A DNA stretch of 64,000 nucleotides from DASSUW01 sp963803335 (GTDB taxonomy: Bacteria; Actinomycetota; Thermoleophilia; Solirubrobacterales; Solirubrobacteraceae): positions 62,001 through 126,000 of the forward strand of contig CAWDME010000013.1 of assembly GCA_963803335.1 (NCBI GenBank), read 5' to 3'. Of this stretch, positions 11,312 to 19,568 are shown piece after piece. The notes under the pieces were generated by a model. It was not told the DNA's origin. It searched no databases and saw nothing but the letters and a program-made list of their open reading frames with translations. A program made the translations under genes and the position numbers. Position 1 is the stretch's first letter; the number at the start of each line of letters is the position of its first letter.

Positions 11312-11936
11312 ATGGACGCAGACTGGCTCAAATCCCAGCTCGCCGCCGGCCGCTCGATCGAGTCCATCGCCCGCGAGGTCGGCCGCAGCCCGTCGACCGT
11401 CGCCTACTGGGTCAACAAACACGGCCTGGCCTCCACGCACGCGCCCAAGCACGCCGCCCGCGGTGGCCTATCGCGCGAGACGCTCGAGCCGCTCGTGGCC
11501 GCCGGCATGCCGATCAGGGCGATCGCCGAACAACTTGGCGTGAGCTATACGACCGTCCGTCACTGGCTCAAGCGTTATGAGCTAACGACGTCGCGGTCAC
11601 GGCGTCTCGCCGACACGGCCGATGCTCGGGCGACAGGTGCGAACACCTGCCCAGGCCTCTGTCCGCATCACGGGCGCGTGACGCTCGTACGCCGCGGTCC
11701 GGAGGCCTTCCGCTGCCCGCGTTGCCGGTCGGAAGCGGTCGACCGTCGTCCATCACATCGATCCCGCGACGAAGTCGTTCGGCGTCGGCTACACCGGCGT
11801 CACACGATCGCTCGCCGCCGCGCGAGCCGAAGCGGCAAAGTGCGTACTCCTTTGCGCACGATGCCATGCCGAGGTCGAAGCGGGTGTCAAGCGGCTAACC
11901 TTTCGGCCGATGACCGGAGGAGATGTCGCGGCCTGA
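11312..11936 (+). pseudogene. Broken HNH endonuclease gene under a LexA box
   Basis: From ATG 11312 the frame gives two helix-turn-helix segments (SIESIAREVGRSPSTVAYWV and IRAIAEQLGVSYTTVRHWL), then a zinc ribbon (CPGLCPHHG...FRCPRC). At about 11740-11750 the homology shifts by one frame: HHIDPATKSFG, TRSLAAARAEAAKC and LLCARCHAEVEAGVKRL, the C-terminal half of an HNH nuclease, run to TGA 11934. The expected first HNH Cys pair (C-x2-C before the HH) is missing. A small deletion with a frameshift therefore seems to have removed part of the HNH domain. If only the first frame is translated, the product has an unrelated tail of about 70 residues. Confidence 0.75.
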
Positions 11937-11955
11937 TCCGCGGTCATCGGAGCCT

Positions 11956-12028
<73 letters not shown>

Positions 12029-12035
12029 CTTTGTA

Positions 12036-12058
12036 GAACGCCCGAGGATCGGGCGTTC
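12036..12058 (+). terminator. Terminator hairpin after tRNA-Asn
   Basis: GAACGCCCGA-GGA-TCGGGCGTTC is a perfect ten-base-pair stem with a three-base loop, 8 bases after the tRNA. It also lies 8 bases beyond the stop of the convergent deacetylase gene, so it may end both transcripts. No T-run. Confidence 0.7.
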
Positions 12059-12066
12059 GGCGTTAC

Positions 12067-12771
12067 CTACGGAAGAAGCCGCTGGGTGGTCGCGCGCAGC
12101 CACGTCTGACAGGCGACGAAGCCTTCCGCGTACTCGGCTCCGCATTGCATGCCCCGGTAGCGGCTAGCGACCGTCATCTGCTCGACCGCATCGATCCCGT
12201 CGTGCTCGCGCAGCCAGGCGAGCTGGCTGTCGTGCGCCGAGAGCATCGCCACCTTGAGGTCCATCACCGAGCCGATGTCGACGTACTCGCTCGGGGCGAA
12301 GCCGAGCCCGAAGACCGTGTCCATGTAGTAAATGGGGGTCACCGCGCTGTGGTGCGGCCGGTCGGTCTTGAACAGCGGCAGGGTGGCGTGGAAGCTGCAT
12401 TCGAAGACGAGCTTTGAGACCTCGTTGTGGTCGCCCATGTAGTCCTGCGGGTGATGGGTGATGATCAGATCGGGGCGGGCGTCGCGCACCAGGTCGACCA
12501 CCCGTCGCTTGTGCTCCGGATCGCTCGCGCTCACTTCGCAGTCGCCCAGCCCGAGCGTCACGTGTTGAGCGCCGATCACGTCGGCCGCCCGACGCGCCTC
12601 GGCGAGCCGGACCGCGGCGATCTCCTCTGCGGTGTGGACGAAACTTCCCCGGTTGCCGGTCGTCGCGTGGCACATCACGACCTCGTGGCCGTCGCGGGCA
12701 AAGCGCGCCAACGTACCCCCGGCGAGGATCTCCAGGTCGTCGGGGTGGGCTCCGACCGCGAGAACCCTCAT
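12067..12771 (-). CDS. PIG-L family N-acetyl-sugar deacetylase
   Basis: A zinc-dependent LmbE-like deacetylase of 234 residues, the family that includes MshB and Mca of mycothiol metabolism. The metal site AVGAHPDDLEILAGG is at the N-terminus (H9, D11, D12) and the third ligand is in THHPQDYMGDHNEV. ATG 12771, giving MRVLAVGAHPDD, is chosen since the family begins there; the frame continues upstream without family-like sequence. The substrate cannot be assigned. The gene diverges from the AMIN-like gene and converges on tRNA-Asn. Confidence 0.9.
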   Translation of the reverse strand: MRVLAVGAHPDDLEILAGGTLARFARDGHEVVMCHATTGNRGSFVHTAEEIAAVRLAEARRAADVIGAQHVTLGLGDCEVSASDPEHKRRVVDLVRDARPDLIITHHPQDYMGDHNEVSKLVFECSFHATLPLFKTDRPHHSAVTPIYYMDTVFGLGFAPSEYVDIGSVMDLKVAMLSAHDSQLAWLREHDGIDAVEQMTVASRYRGMQCGAEYAEGFVACQTWLRATTQRLLP

Positions 12772-12876
12772 TCCACCGTCCAGCGCCTCAGAATCCGAGA
12801 CGATGGTGGCCACGCACGTGGACGTCCTTACCCTGTTCCCCGAGCGATAACGCGCTCGCTGGTGGTCGCTGAGTGG

Positions 12877-12906
12877 TTGACAAGCCCGCGCGGGATCGAA
12901 TAGACC
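12877..12906 (+). promoter_or_regulatory. Putative promoter of AMIN-like gene
   Basis: A perfect TTGACA (12877-12882) lies 17 bases before ATAGAC, and the ATG at 12915 follows shortly after. The -10 match is weak. The element covers the alternative GTG start at 12873, which argues for the ATG. Confidence 0.4.
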
Positions 12907-12914
12907 TGACACTG

Positions 12915-13421
12915 ATGGCGGATCCGCGCAAGGCGGTGGCGGCAAGCGGCGTGACGCTGGTGTCAGTGCTCGGTCTGGCGGCGGTTGCGTTCGGCCTCCC
13001 GCCGTTTACGACGGCGCCCAAGTCGGCGTCGGGCAGCGGGGGCCAGGTTCAGCTCTCCGACAACCGGACCGGGTGCCATGCGACGTACGACCGCTTCGCC
13101 TTCAATGCCCGGTTCGGCACCCCGAGCTACGACGTGCGGTATGTGCGCAAGATCGTCGCTGACGGATCCGGCAACACGGTCCACCTGCTCGGCAGCAAGC
13201 GCATCCGCGTGACCATCCGCAACGCCCGCGGGCACACGCAGGGCGGCACGAACCTGCTCCACAACGTCATCACGCCGCGCTGTCCGAACCTGCGGCAGGT
13301 CAAGGTGGCGGGCGACTTCGAGGGCATCGTGACGTTCGGGCTCGGCCTGCGCCACAAGACCGGCTTCCGCGTCTTCCGGCTCAGCAACCCCAGGCGGGTC
13401 GTCGTCGACATCGCGCACTGA
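12915..13421 (+). CDS. Exported AMIN-like domain protein
   Basis: The 168-residue product has an N-terminal hydrophobic segment (GVTLVSVLGLAAVAFGLPPF), so it is probably secreted or anchored. The rest matches the beta-rich AMIN-like domain of actinobacterial exported proteins: GCHATYDRFAF, YDVRYVRKIVADGSGNTV, a KVAGDFEGIVTFGLGL strand and a final FRVFRLSNPRRVVVDI. AMIN domains target proteins to the cell envelope, but this variant has no known function. GTG 12873 would add 14 residues but overlaps the likely -35. A strong terminator begins at its stop codon. Confidence 0.75.
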   Translation: MADPRKAVAASGVTLVSVLGLAAVAFGLPPFTTAPKSASGSGGQVQLSDNRTGCHATYDRFAFNARFGTPSYDVRYVRKIVADGSGNTVHLLGSKRIRVTIRNARGHTQGGTNLLHNVITPRCPNLRQVKVAGDFEGIVTFGLGLRHKTGFRVFRLSNPRRVVVDIAH

Positions 13422-13476
13422 CGTCTGGCGCGGCCGCGCCGGGCGGGAAACCCGCCCGGCGCTGTCGCAGACGTCA
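13419..13476. terminator. Bidirectional terminator with nested stems
   Basis: An inner stem GCGCCGGGCGGG-AAA-CCCGCCCGGCGC (12 base pairs, perfect) is enclosed by outer arms TGACGTCTG and CAGACGTCA (9 base pairs, perfect). It sits exactly between two convergent stop codons (13421 and 13474) and overlaps both ends, so it can serve both genes. Confidence 0.85.
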
Positions 13477-15252
13477 GGGGTTCGTCGGCCAGACGAACGT
13501 GCTCCAGTTCGCGCCCTGGGTCCTGGCGTTGTCGCCGATGAACTCGGTCGCGGACCAGAGATCGCCGTTGGGCAGCGCGAACGAGGCGCTGTAGTCGCCC
13601 CAGCGGCAGTTCGGGCCGAAGCCCTCCTCCGCGTAGCAGGTGAAGCCGTCCTCGGGCTTGAAGCCGTTGCGGACGATCTGCACCTTGCTGGTGTGGCCCT
13701 TCTTGTTGATGGAGGTCTGGGCGGCGGACGGGTAGTAGTTGTCGCCCATCAGGCTGTACGCGATGACGCCGTTGCCGGCGTCGTTGACACCGATCGACGG
13801 GAAGCTCACGAACGAGCCGCGGTCCTTGCCGGCGACGTAGCCCTGCTCGTCGATCTCCGCATGTAGACCGGAGGATGAGACGCTCGGGTCGACCACGAAC
13901 CAGGCGATGCCGTCGCGCGGCCCGGGCAGGGCGATCGTGTTGACGCCGCCCCACAGCCGGTCGGCTGCGAAGACGACCTGGTTCATGCGCGCGTCGTTGG
14001 CCTCGACAGGCGGGACCGGCTCGCTGTGCGACTGGCCGAGCGGGTGGATCCCGTTCTTCTGCCGCTGCGGTACCGGCTGGCCGTAGACCTGGCTCCTGAC
14101 CGTGCGGTCGAACAGCCGGAGGTCAGGGTGCGCGGAGCGCAGCGTCGAGGTGTGGGTGAGCGCCCACGTGTGGATGGTGTTCTCGAGCGAGTCGGCGTCG
14201 ACGTGGCAGTCCGGCGGCTCGCAGTCCTGGGCCGACATGAAGTACTCGGTCCCGGACTGTGCGTTCTCATACCGTCCGCTGGGCGCGGTCGCGGGCTGGA
14301 TGGTGCCGGTGAACTGCGTGCCGGGCTCGATGTGCACGAGGGTCGGATTGCTGCTGCCGGCGGCCAGTGCACGCTTGTCGAGCGCGTAGATCTGGGCGCC
14401 GAAGAACCCCGGCGACCCGGCCGGCGGATCGAGGTCGTACTCGGCCGTGGAGATGTAGAAGCCGTTGGCGTCCGCACCGATCAGCGGCTGGTCGCCGATG
14501 CACAAGTTGCAGTTGGCGTGCGTGGCGTCGATCGCGTAGACGTTGTAGGGCCCGAACGGATCGCGCGACTCGCTGACGGCCAGCAGCGTGTTGGCGCCGC
14601 CGGTCAGGTCTCCGGTGTCGGGATCCACATCGGCCTCGAGCACCGAGTGGAACCAGCGCCCCGTGTCCGGGTCGAAGTAGCACTTCGGGTCGCTCAGGAA
14701 CGGCCCGAACTTTTCGGTGGCGGGGTCGAAGATCGGCCCGACGCCGTACAGCGCGTTCAGGCCGAGCGCCGGTGGCGTGTACTGGTTCTGGTTGGTGTCG
14801 AACAGCCCGATCGCGAGGTTGACCTCCTCCCACAGGAAGGTCGTGGTCTGGAAGTTGCCACCGCACAGGCCCTGGTCCGGCGGTTCCACCTCGAAGCCCT
14901 GCGAGAACACGGTGTCGCGGATGTCGAGGCCCTCGAAGCCGCCCTGGGCCTCGTTGGACGTGATCCTCTGTCCGGCGATGGTCGGCGGCCGCAGCGCCGG
15001 CGCGGCCTTGCGCAGCGCCTCCGCGCCCCCGTTGCGGCGCTCCTCGAGCCGCGCGAACGCCTCGCTCGCGGGCAGGTCGCGGAGTGCCGGTCGATACTGC
15101 GCAGGTTTCGCGGCGGCGGCCGCCGCGCGTACATCGACTGTGCCGAGCTTCTTGATGCCGGTCGCGGCATTCGCGGAACCGGCGAGACCGAGCGCCAGCA
15201 CGACGGCGCCCGCCGCGGCCATGAAGCCGCGACGCACCACGGAATTGGGCAA
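13474..15252 (-). CDS. Large secreted protein, probable beta-propeller
   Basis: The 592-residue product has a classic signal peptide (RRGFMAAAGAVVLALGLAG, cleavage after SANA near residue 29). The mature part has repeated Gly/Asp/Trp-rich strands such as FDPDTGRWFHSVLEAD, GDQPLIGADANGFYIST and PNGDLWSATEFIGDN, suggesting a sialidase- or propeller-like fold, and Cys pairs fitting an extracellular protein. No catalytic motif is recognised. The TTG start at 15252 is set by a strong ribosome site, GGGGAGGACACG, just before it. The function is unknown. Confidence 0.8.
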   Translation of the reverse strand: MPNSVVRRGFMAAAGAVVLALGLAGSANAATGIKKLGTVDVRAAAAAAKPAQYRPALRDLPASEAFARLEERRNGGAEALRKAAPALRPPTIAGQRITSNEAQGGFEGLDIRDTVFSQGFEVEPPDQGLCGGNFQTTTFLWEEVNLAIGLFDTNQNQYTPPALGLNALYGVGPIFDPATEKFGPFLSDPKCYFDPDTGRWFHSVLEADVDPDTGDLTGGANTLLAVSESRDPFGPYNVYAIDATHANCNLCIGDQPLIGADANGFYISTAEYDLDPPAGSPGFFGAQIYALDKRALAAGSSNPTLVHIEPGTQFTGTIQPATAPSGRYENAQSGTEYFMSAQDCEPPDCHVDADSLENTIHTWALTHTSTLRSAHPDLRLFDRTVRSQVYGQPVPQRQKNGIHPLGQSHSEPVPPVEANDARMNQVVFAADRLWGGVNTIALPGPRDGIAWFVVDPSVSSSGLHAEIDEQGYVAGKDRGSFVSFPSIGVNDAGNGVIAYSLMGDNYYPSAAQTSINKKGHTSKVQIVRNGFKPEDGFTCYAEEGFGPNCRWGDYSASFALPNGDLWSATEFIGDNARTQGANWSTFVWPTNP

Positions 15253-15331
15253 CGTGTCCTCCCCTGATGAATGGCAGACTGCGATCCGCAGCCGCCAGGC
15301 CGCGAAGATCGCCTTCCGGCGACCGTACGCC

Positions 15332-15363
15332 CCCTGTACGGGCGCGTCAACGCCCGTACAGGG
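15332..15363 (-). terminator. Terminator of the HesB-like gene
   Basis: CCCTGTACGGGCG and CGCCCGTACAGGG are perfect 13-base arms around the loop CGTCAA. The hairpin begins 6 bases after the stop of the minus-strand gene at 15370 and lies upstream of the secreted-protein gene, separating the two transcripts. Confidence 0.75.
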
Positions 15364-15369
15364 CGATGG

Positions 15370-15699
15370 TCAGGCTGCTGGCCCTCGCCCGTTCGCGCTC
15401 GGCGGCGGTGCGCCCGCATCCATCAGCGTGAAGCCGATGTTGTCGCCTTCGACCTCGGCGTCGAGGATCTTGTCGTCGAGTGCCTCGGCGGCGGTCGGCT
15501 CGAGGTAGACGTGGGCGTCAGGCGCGCCGGCGTCCTGGTCCTCCGGTTCGGGCGAGCCGACGATGGTCAGCTCGAGCGGGACGCCTTCGGTTGTCGGCTG
15601 GCCGGGTGCGATGCGCAGGCCGCCCTCGTCCTCGCTGATCGGGGAGTTGGCGACAAGCTGCCGCACGGCTTCTTCGGCGTTCGGTGTCAATGTGAGCAT
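15370..15699 (-). CDS. HesB/IscA-like protein lacking cysteines
   Basis: The 109-residue product begins MLTLTPNAEEAVRQLVAN, the start of the A-type Fe-S carrier fold, and continues with GLRIAPGQ and VYLEPTAAEALDDKILDAE. The three cysteines that hold iron or clusters in IscA/ErpA are absent; the protein has no Cys at all. Cys-less relatives are common in Actinobacteria and their role is not established, so it should not be read as a working cluster carrier. A strong terminator follows. Confidence 0.7.
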   Translation of the reverse strand: MLTLTPNAEEAVRQLVANSPISEDEGGLRIAPGQPTTEGVPLELTIVGSPEPEDQDAGAPDAHVYLEPTAAEALDDKILDAEVEGDNIGFTLMDAGAPPPSANGRGPAA

Positions 15700-15735
15700 C
15701 CCTATTGCGCTACCCGCTCATCACGGTGTGACACG

Positions 15736-17196
15736 TCAGATGCCGCCGGCGATCTGTGACGAGCGTGCCCCGGCGCAGTGCCGATACCGCTCGAGCGCCG
15801 CGCGCAGCCGAGCGAGCTGCGCGGAGTCGAGGTGCGCCACCCGGTTGTGCAGCTCGAAGGGGTCGTGCCGGCGGTCGTAGAACTCGCGGTCGCCGTTCGC
15901 ATACTCGACGTAGGTGGTCCAGCGGGTCCGCAGCGCCGTGTAGCTGGGCGGCTTGCCGTTGGCCCAGCCCTGGGCGTCCGGGTCGCCGGCGGCCACGCCG
16001 GCCTCGGAATGCTCGATCAGCAGCGCGCGGCGCCAGTCCGCCGGAAGCCGGTGGTGGAACAGCGGGGCCAGCGAACGGCCATCGCGAGCCGGGTCGGGCT
16101 TCGCGTGCGCCCAGTCCTCGAACGTCGGCGTGAGGTCGACCGTGCCGGCCAGCGCGCGACTCTCGCGGCCGCGGGGCACGCCCGGTCCGGCGATGATGAG
16201 CGGCACACGGACGTCGTGATCGAACGCCGTGCGCTTGCCGTCGAGGAGGCGGTGCTCCCCGAGGTGATAGCCGTTGTCAGAGCTGAACACGAAGTACGTG
16301 CGGCGGGCGACTCCCATGGCGCGCAGCGTGGCACGGAGGCGGCCGATCATCTCGTCGACCGCCTGCACGGAGCGCACCCGCTTGCGATACGCCTGCACCA
16401 GGTGCACGCGCTGAGCCGCGGTCAGGGCCGGACGCCGGCCGAGCCAGTGCGGCGCGCGGGTGGTCAGCGCATTGAACGCGCCGGAATGCGGAGGCTGCAG
16501 GTGCTTGAACAGCCCGCGGTGACGCGGCGCGGGGACGTACGGCCAGTGCGGAGCGTAGGTCGAGACGAGCACGAAGAACGGATGGCGGTGCGCAGAGCTG
16601 CGGATGAACCGCGCTGCGCGGCGGGCGAGCACGTCGGTCAGATAGTCGCGCGGGCGGTACCCGGCAATCGTCGCGTGCCCGTTGTCGGACTGCCGGTAGC
16701 CGAACTCGCTGTAGCCCCAGCTCGACGCGAGCCAGTCGTTCCAGCCGGGATCACGGCCATCGCGGTCCGCGTGGTAGCCGTTGAGATACTTGCCCAGCAG
16801 CGCGGTCCGGTAGCCGGCCCGCTGGAGCGCGATTCCCACGCATCGCCGTTGTGTCCCGTGGCGGCGGAAGGCCGAGTAGCCGCCGTTGGGCCACGTGTTG
16901 CTGAGGACGTGCGTGTTGTGCGGGAACTCGCCGGTGAGGATCGTCGAGCGCGAGCTGCAGCAGAGCGAGTCGGACACGACGAACTGGCGGAAGGTCATGC
17001 CGTCGCGCTGCAGGCGGCGCACCTGCGGCATGTGGCGGACGAGGTCCCACGACAGGTCGTCGGTGAGCACGAAGACGATGTTCGGGCGAGGCGCGGCGTG
17101 TGCCGCCCCGGGGGTCGGACCGAGCGCGATCATGACGCCCAGGACGAGCACTCCGGCGGCGACGGCGAGTGGCCGGACCTTCGGTCGAGTGCGCAT
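15736..17196 (-). CDS. Exported sulfatase, paralogue 1
   Basis: A type I sulfatase-fold hydrolase of 486 residues with an N-terminal signal peptide (VLVLGVMIALGPTPGAAHA). Metal ligands appear in FVLTDDLSWD and FSSDNGYHLGEH, and GKYLNGY and PHWPY match the family. The site converted to formylglycine reads SLCCSSRSTILTG (Cys near residue 79) instead of the usual C-x-P-S-R; Ser replaces Pro. AGGAGG lies 5 bases before ATG 17196, which is preferred to GTG 17199. It lies 101 bases downstream of a close paralogue. The substrate is unknown. Confidence 0.88.
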   Translation of the reverse strand: MRTRPKVRPLAVAAGVLVLGVMIALGPTPGAAHAAPRPNIVFVLTDDLSWDLVRHMPQVRRLQRDGMTFRQFVVSDSLCCSSRSTILTGEFPHNTHVLSNTWPNGGYSAFRRHGTQRRCVGIALQRAGYRTALLGKYLNGYHADRDGRDPGWNDWLASSWGYSEFGYRQSDNGHATIAGYRPRDYLTDVLARRAARFIRSSAHRHPFFVLVSTYAPHWPYVPAPRHRGLFKHLQPPHSGAFNALTTRAPHWLGRRPALTAAQRVHLVQAYRKRVRSVQAVDEMIGRLRATLRAMGVARRTYFVFSSDNGYHLGEHRLLDGKRTAFDHDVRVPLIIAGPGVPRGRESRALAGTVDLTPTFEDWAHAKPDPARDGRSLAPLFHHRLPADWRRALLIEHSEAGVAAGDPDAQGWANGKPPSYTALRTRWTTYVEYANGDREFYDRRHDPFELHNRVAHLDSAQLARLRAALERYRHCAGARSSQIAGGI

Positions 17197-17297
17197 CACG
17201 ACCTCCTGTTCGATCGTGCTGATGGACTACTTACACGGTCGCGCGGAAGGCCCCGACTTACCTCCAACCTCGGGGGGAAATCACTCCCCGCTGTGGA

Positions 17298-18791
17298 TCA
17301 GAAACGGCCGCGGCCGAGCCGGCCGGCGGCGAAGCACTCGCTCGCGCCGTGGCAGCCGCGGTAGCGCGCGAGCGCGGCGCTGAGGCGGGCTCGCCGCCGC
17401 GGGCTGAGCTGCGCGGCGCGGTTGTGGAGCTCGAAGGGGTCGTGCCGGCGGTCGTAGAACTCGCGGTCGCCGTTCGCGTACTCCACGTAGGTCGTCCGGC
17501 GGGTGCGCACCGCGGTGTAGCTCTCGGGCTTGCCCTCGGCCCAGCCCTGGGCGTCCGGATCGCCGGGCAGCACGCTGTCGTCCGTGTGCTCGATCAGCAG
17601 CGCCCGGCGCCAGTGCCGCGGGCGGCGACCGGCGAGCAGGGGCGTGAGCGAGCGGCCGTCGCGGCCGCGGTCGGCGGGCAGGCGCGCCCAGTCCTCGAAC
17701 GTCGGCGCGAGATCGACGGTGCCGGCCAGCTCCGACGTCGCGCGGTGCCGCGCCACGCCCGGGCCGACGACGATCAGCGGCACGCGGATGTCCTGGTCGA
17801 ACGCCGTCCGCTTGCCGTCGGTGAGCCGGTGGTCGCCGAGGTGGAAGCCGTTGTCGGACGAGAACACGAGATACGTGTTGCCCGCCACACCGGTTGCCCG
17901 CAGCGCGGCCCGCAGCCGGCCGATCATCCGGTCCACCGCGAGCACCGACCGTGCGCGCTCGCGGAACACTCGCCGCAGGTGCGCGGCCTGGTCGGGCCGG
18001 AGCGGCGGCCGGTGGCCCAGCCACGTCGGCGGATCGGTGCTCGGCGCGTCAAAGGCGCCGTCGCGCGGAAGCCGCAGGTGGCGGAACATCGCCCGGTCGC
18101 GCGGCGCCGGCGTGAACGGCGCGTGCGGGGCGTAGGTCGCGATCTCGGCGAAGAACGGCCCGCGGCCGGCCGCAACCCGGATGAACCGGACCGCGTGCCG
18201 CGCGAGCGCGGTCGTCACATAGTCGCGCGGGCGGTACCCGGCGATCACGGGATGCCCGTTGTCGGACTCCTCATAGCCGAACCCGTCGTAGGCGTAGCTG
18301 GAGCCGAGCCACGCGCTCCAGCCGGGGTCCTCAGCCTCGCGGAACGGCTGGTAGCCGTTGAGGTACTTGCCGAACAGCGCGGTCCGGTAGCCCGACCGTT
18401 GCAGCGAGATCGCGACACTGCGCCGCTGCGCGCCGCGTGCCCGGAACGCGGAGTAGCCGCCGAGCGGGGCCGAGTTCCCGAGCACGTGCGTGTCGTGCGG
18501 GAACTCGCCGGTGAAGATCGTTGCCCGCGAGCTGCAGCACAGCGAGTCCGAGACCAGGAACTGGCGGAACGTCATCCCGTCGCGCTGCATCTGGCGGACA
18601 TGCGGCATGAACCGCAGCAGGTCCCAGGACAGGTCGTCGGTGAGCACGAAGACGACGTTCGGACGCCGGTCGTTGCGCCGGGCGATCCGCGGGCGGGCGC
18701 GCGGTCCGGGCGGCATCAGGACGACGGCACTGAGGACACCGAGCACGATCAGGGCCGCGCCGTACCAGACGATTCTTCGCGGGGGTGCCAT
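17298..18791 (-). CDS. Exported sulfatase, paralogue 2
   Basis: This 497-residue sulfatase-fold protein is closely similar over its whole length to the product of the next gene (15736-17196), clearly a tandem duplication. It has an N-terminal hydrophobic anchor (IVWYGAALIVLGVLSAVVLM), TDDLSWD, SLCCSSRATIFTG (Cys 85, with the same Pro-to-Ser change in the modification motif) and FSSDNGFHLGDHRL. The start ATG 18791 lies at the centre of an 18-base perfect palindrome. A gene remnant lies 14 bases upstream on the same strand. Confidence 0.88.
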   Translation of the reverse strand: MAPPRRIVWYGAALIVLGVLSAVVLMPPGPRARPRIARRNDRRPNVVFVLTDDLSWDLLRFMPHVRQMQRDGMTFRQFLVSDSLCCSSRATIFTGEFPHDTHVLGNSAPLGGYSAFRARGAQRRSVAISLQRSGYRTALFGKYLNGYQPFREAEDPGWSAWLGSSYAYDGFGYEESDNGHPVIAGYRPRDYVTTALARHAVRFIRVAAGRGPFFAEIATYAPHAPFTPAPRDRAMFRHLRLPRDGAFDAPSTDPPTWLGHRPPLRPDQAAHLRRVFRERARSVLAVDRMIGRLRAALRATGVAGNTYLVFSSDNGFHLGDHRLTDGKRTAFDQDIRVPLIVVGPGVARHRATSELAGTVDLAPTFEDWARLPADRGRDGRSLTPLLAGRRPRHWRRALLIEHTDDSVLPGDPDAQGWAEGKPESYTAVRTRRTTYVEYANGDREFYDRRHDPFELHNRAAQLSPRRRARLSAALARYRGCHGASECFAAGRLGRGRF

Positions 18792-18799
18792 GGCACCCC
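18782..18799. promoter_or_regulatory. Palindrome over the sulfatase start codon
   Basis: GGGGTGCCATGGCACCCC is a perfect 18-base palindrome with the CAT/ATG of the 17298-18791 gene at its centre. It may be an operator or an mRNA hairpin that hides the start codon and its AAGGGG ribosome site. Confidence 0.4.
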
Positions 18800-18805
18800 T
18801 TGAGG

Positions 18806-19006
18806 CTAATGCGGTTTCAGATGGAGGACCGGGCTACGGACCAGCGGGGTCACGCCGTCGCCCGCGGTGAGCACCACGCGGGCGCGCACGCCGTGCTTGA
18901 GCCGCACCGCGAAGCGGGCGGCCGACTTCGCGTCGAGGCGAGCGTGGCGCACCGGCCACCAGCCGAAGCGCTCCTTCAGGTGCAGCTGGAGGACCACCGT
19001 GGCGCC
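18806..19006 (-). pseudogene. 3' remnant of an exported protein gene
   Basis: On the minus strand the stretch reads ATVVLQLHLKERFGWWPVRH, then RFAVRLKHGVRARVVLTAGD and SPVLHLKPH before a TAG. This looks like the last 65 or so residues of a larger exported protein of beta-sandwich type. No start or ribosome site exists: the frame runs into a stop near 19020, exactly where plus-strand multicopper oxidase homology begins. The remnant therefore ends at a rearrangement junction. The parent family is not certain. Confidence 0.6.
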
Positions 19007-19568
19007 GCGCGCCGTCCACTATCGCCCGAGCTCCGACGGCGCCTACCTGCCCGGCTTCTCCGGGCGTGACGCCAACGTCAAGCCCGGCCGGACGTACACG
19101 TACAAGCTCACGGCCGGCAGGGACTCGATCGGCGCATGGCCGTACCACGATCACGGCCCCGAGATGGAGGCGTCGATCGACGGCGGGATGTGGGGGATGC
19201 TCTCGATCCGCGGCCGGCACGAGAAGGTCCCGGACCGCGAGTTCGTCGTCGTCTTCGCGCCGATGCTCGACTTCCAGACGATCGACGGCCGCGCGTTCGT
19301 CGGCAACACGCCGATCTTCCGCTCCCGCGTCGGCGACACCGTCCAGTGGGACGTGATGGCGATGGGCTCCGAGCACCACACCTTCCACGTCCACGGCCAC
19401 CGCTGGAAGGCGCCGGACGGCACCGACCGCGACACCCAGACGGTCGGCCCCGCCGAGTCGTTCCGGATCCGCTGGAAGGAGCACGACCCCGGCACGTGGC
19501 TGTACCACTGCCACGTCGAGTCGCACATGGCAGCCGGGATGATCGGGACCTACCGCGTATCGCGGTGA
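19007..19568 (+). pseudogene. 5'-truncated multicopper oxidase
   Basis: Homology starts abruptly at VHYRPSSDGAYLPGFSG and continues with WPYHDHGPEMEASIDGGMWG, HHTFHVHGHRWKAPDG and WLYHCHVESHMAAGMIGTY. These are the C-terminal copper sites of a small laccase-like oxidase, including the HCH-x3-H-x3-GM type 1/3 cluster. The signal peptide and the first HxH copper motif that should precede VHY are missing; sequence upstream of 19007 belongs to a minus-strand gene remnant. Frames opening at 18867 would give an unrelated basic N-terminus. It is therefore probably inactive. Its TGA overlaps the GTG of the HEAT gene. Confidence 0.75.

Noticed and set aside
12873..12914. Longer start (GTG 12873) for the AMIN-like protein
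   Set aside because: It would overlap a perfect TTGACA and add a charged, non-family N-terminus before the signal segment.
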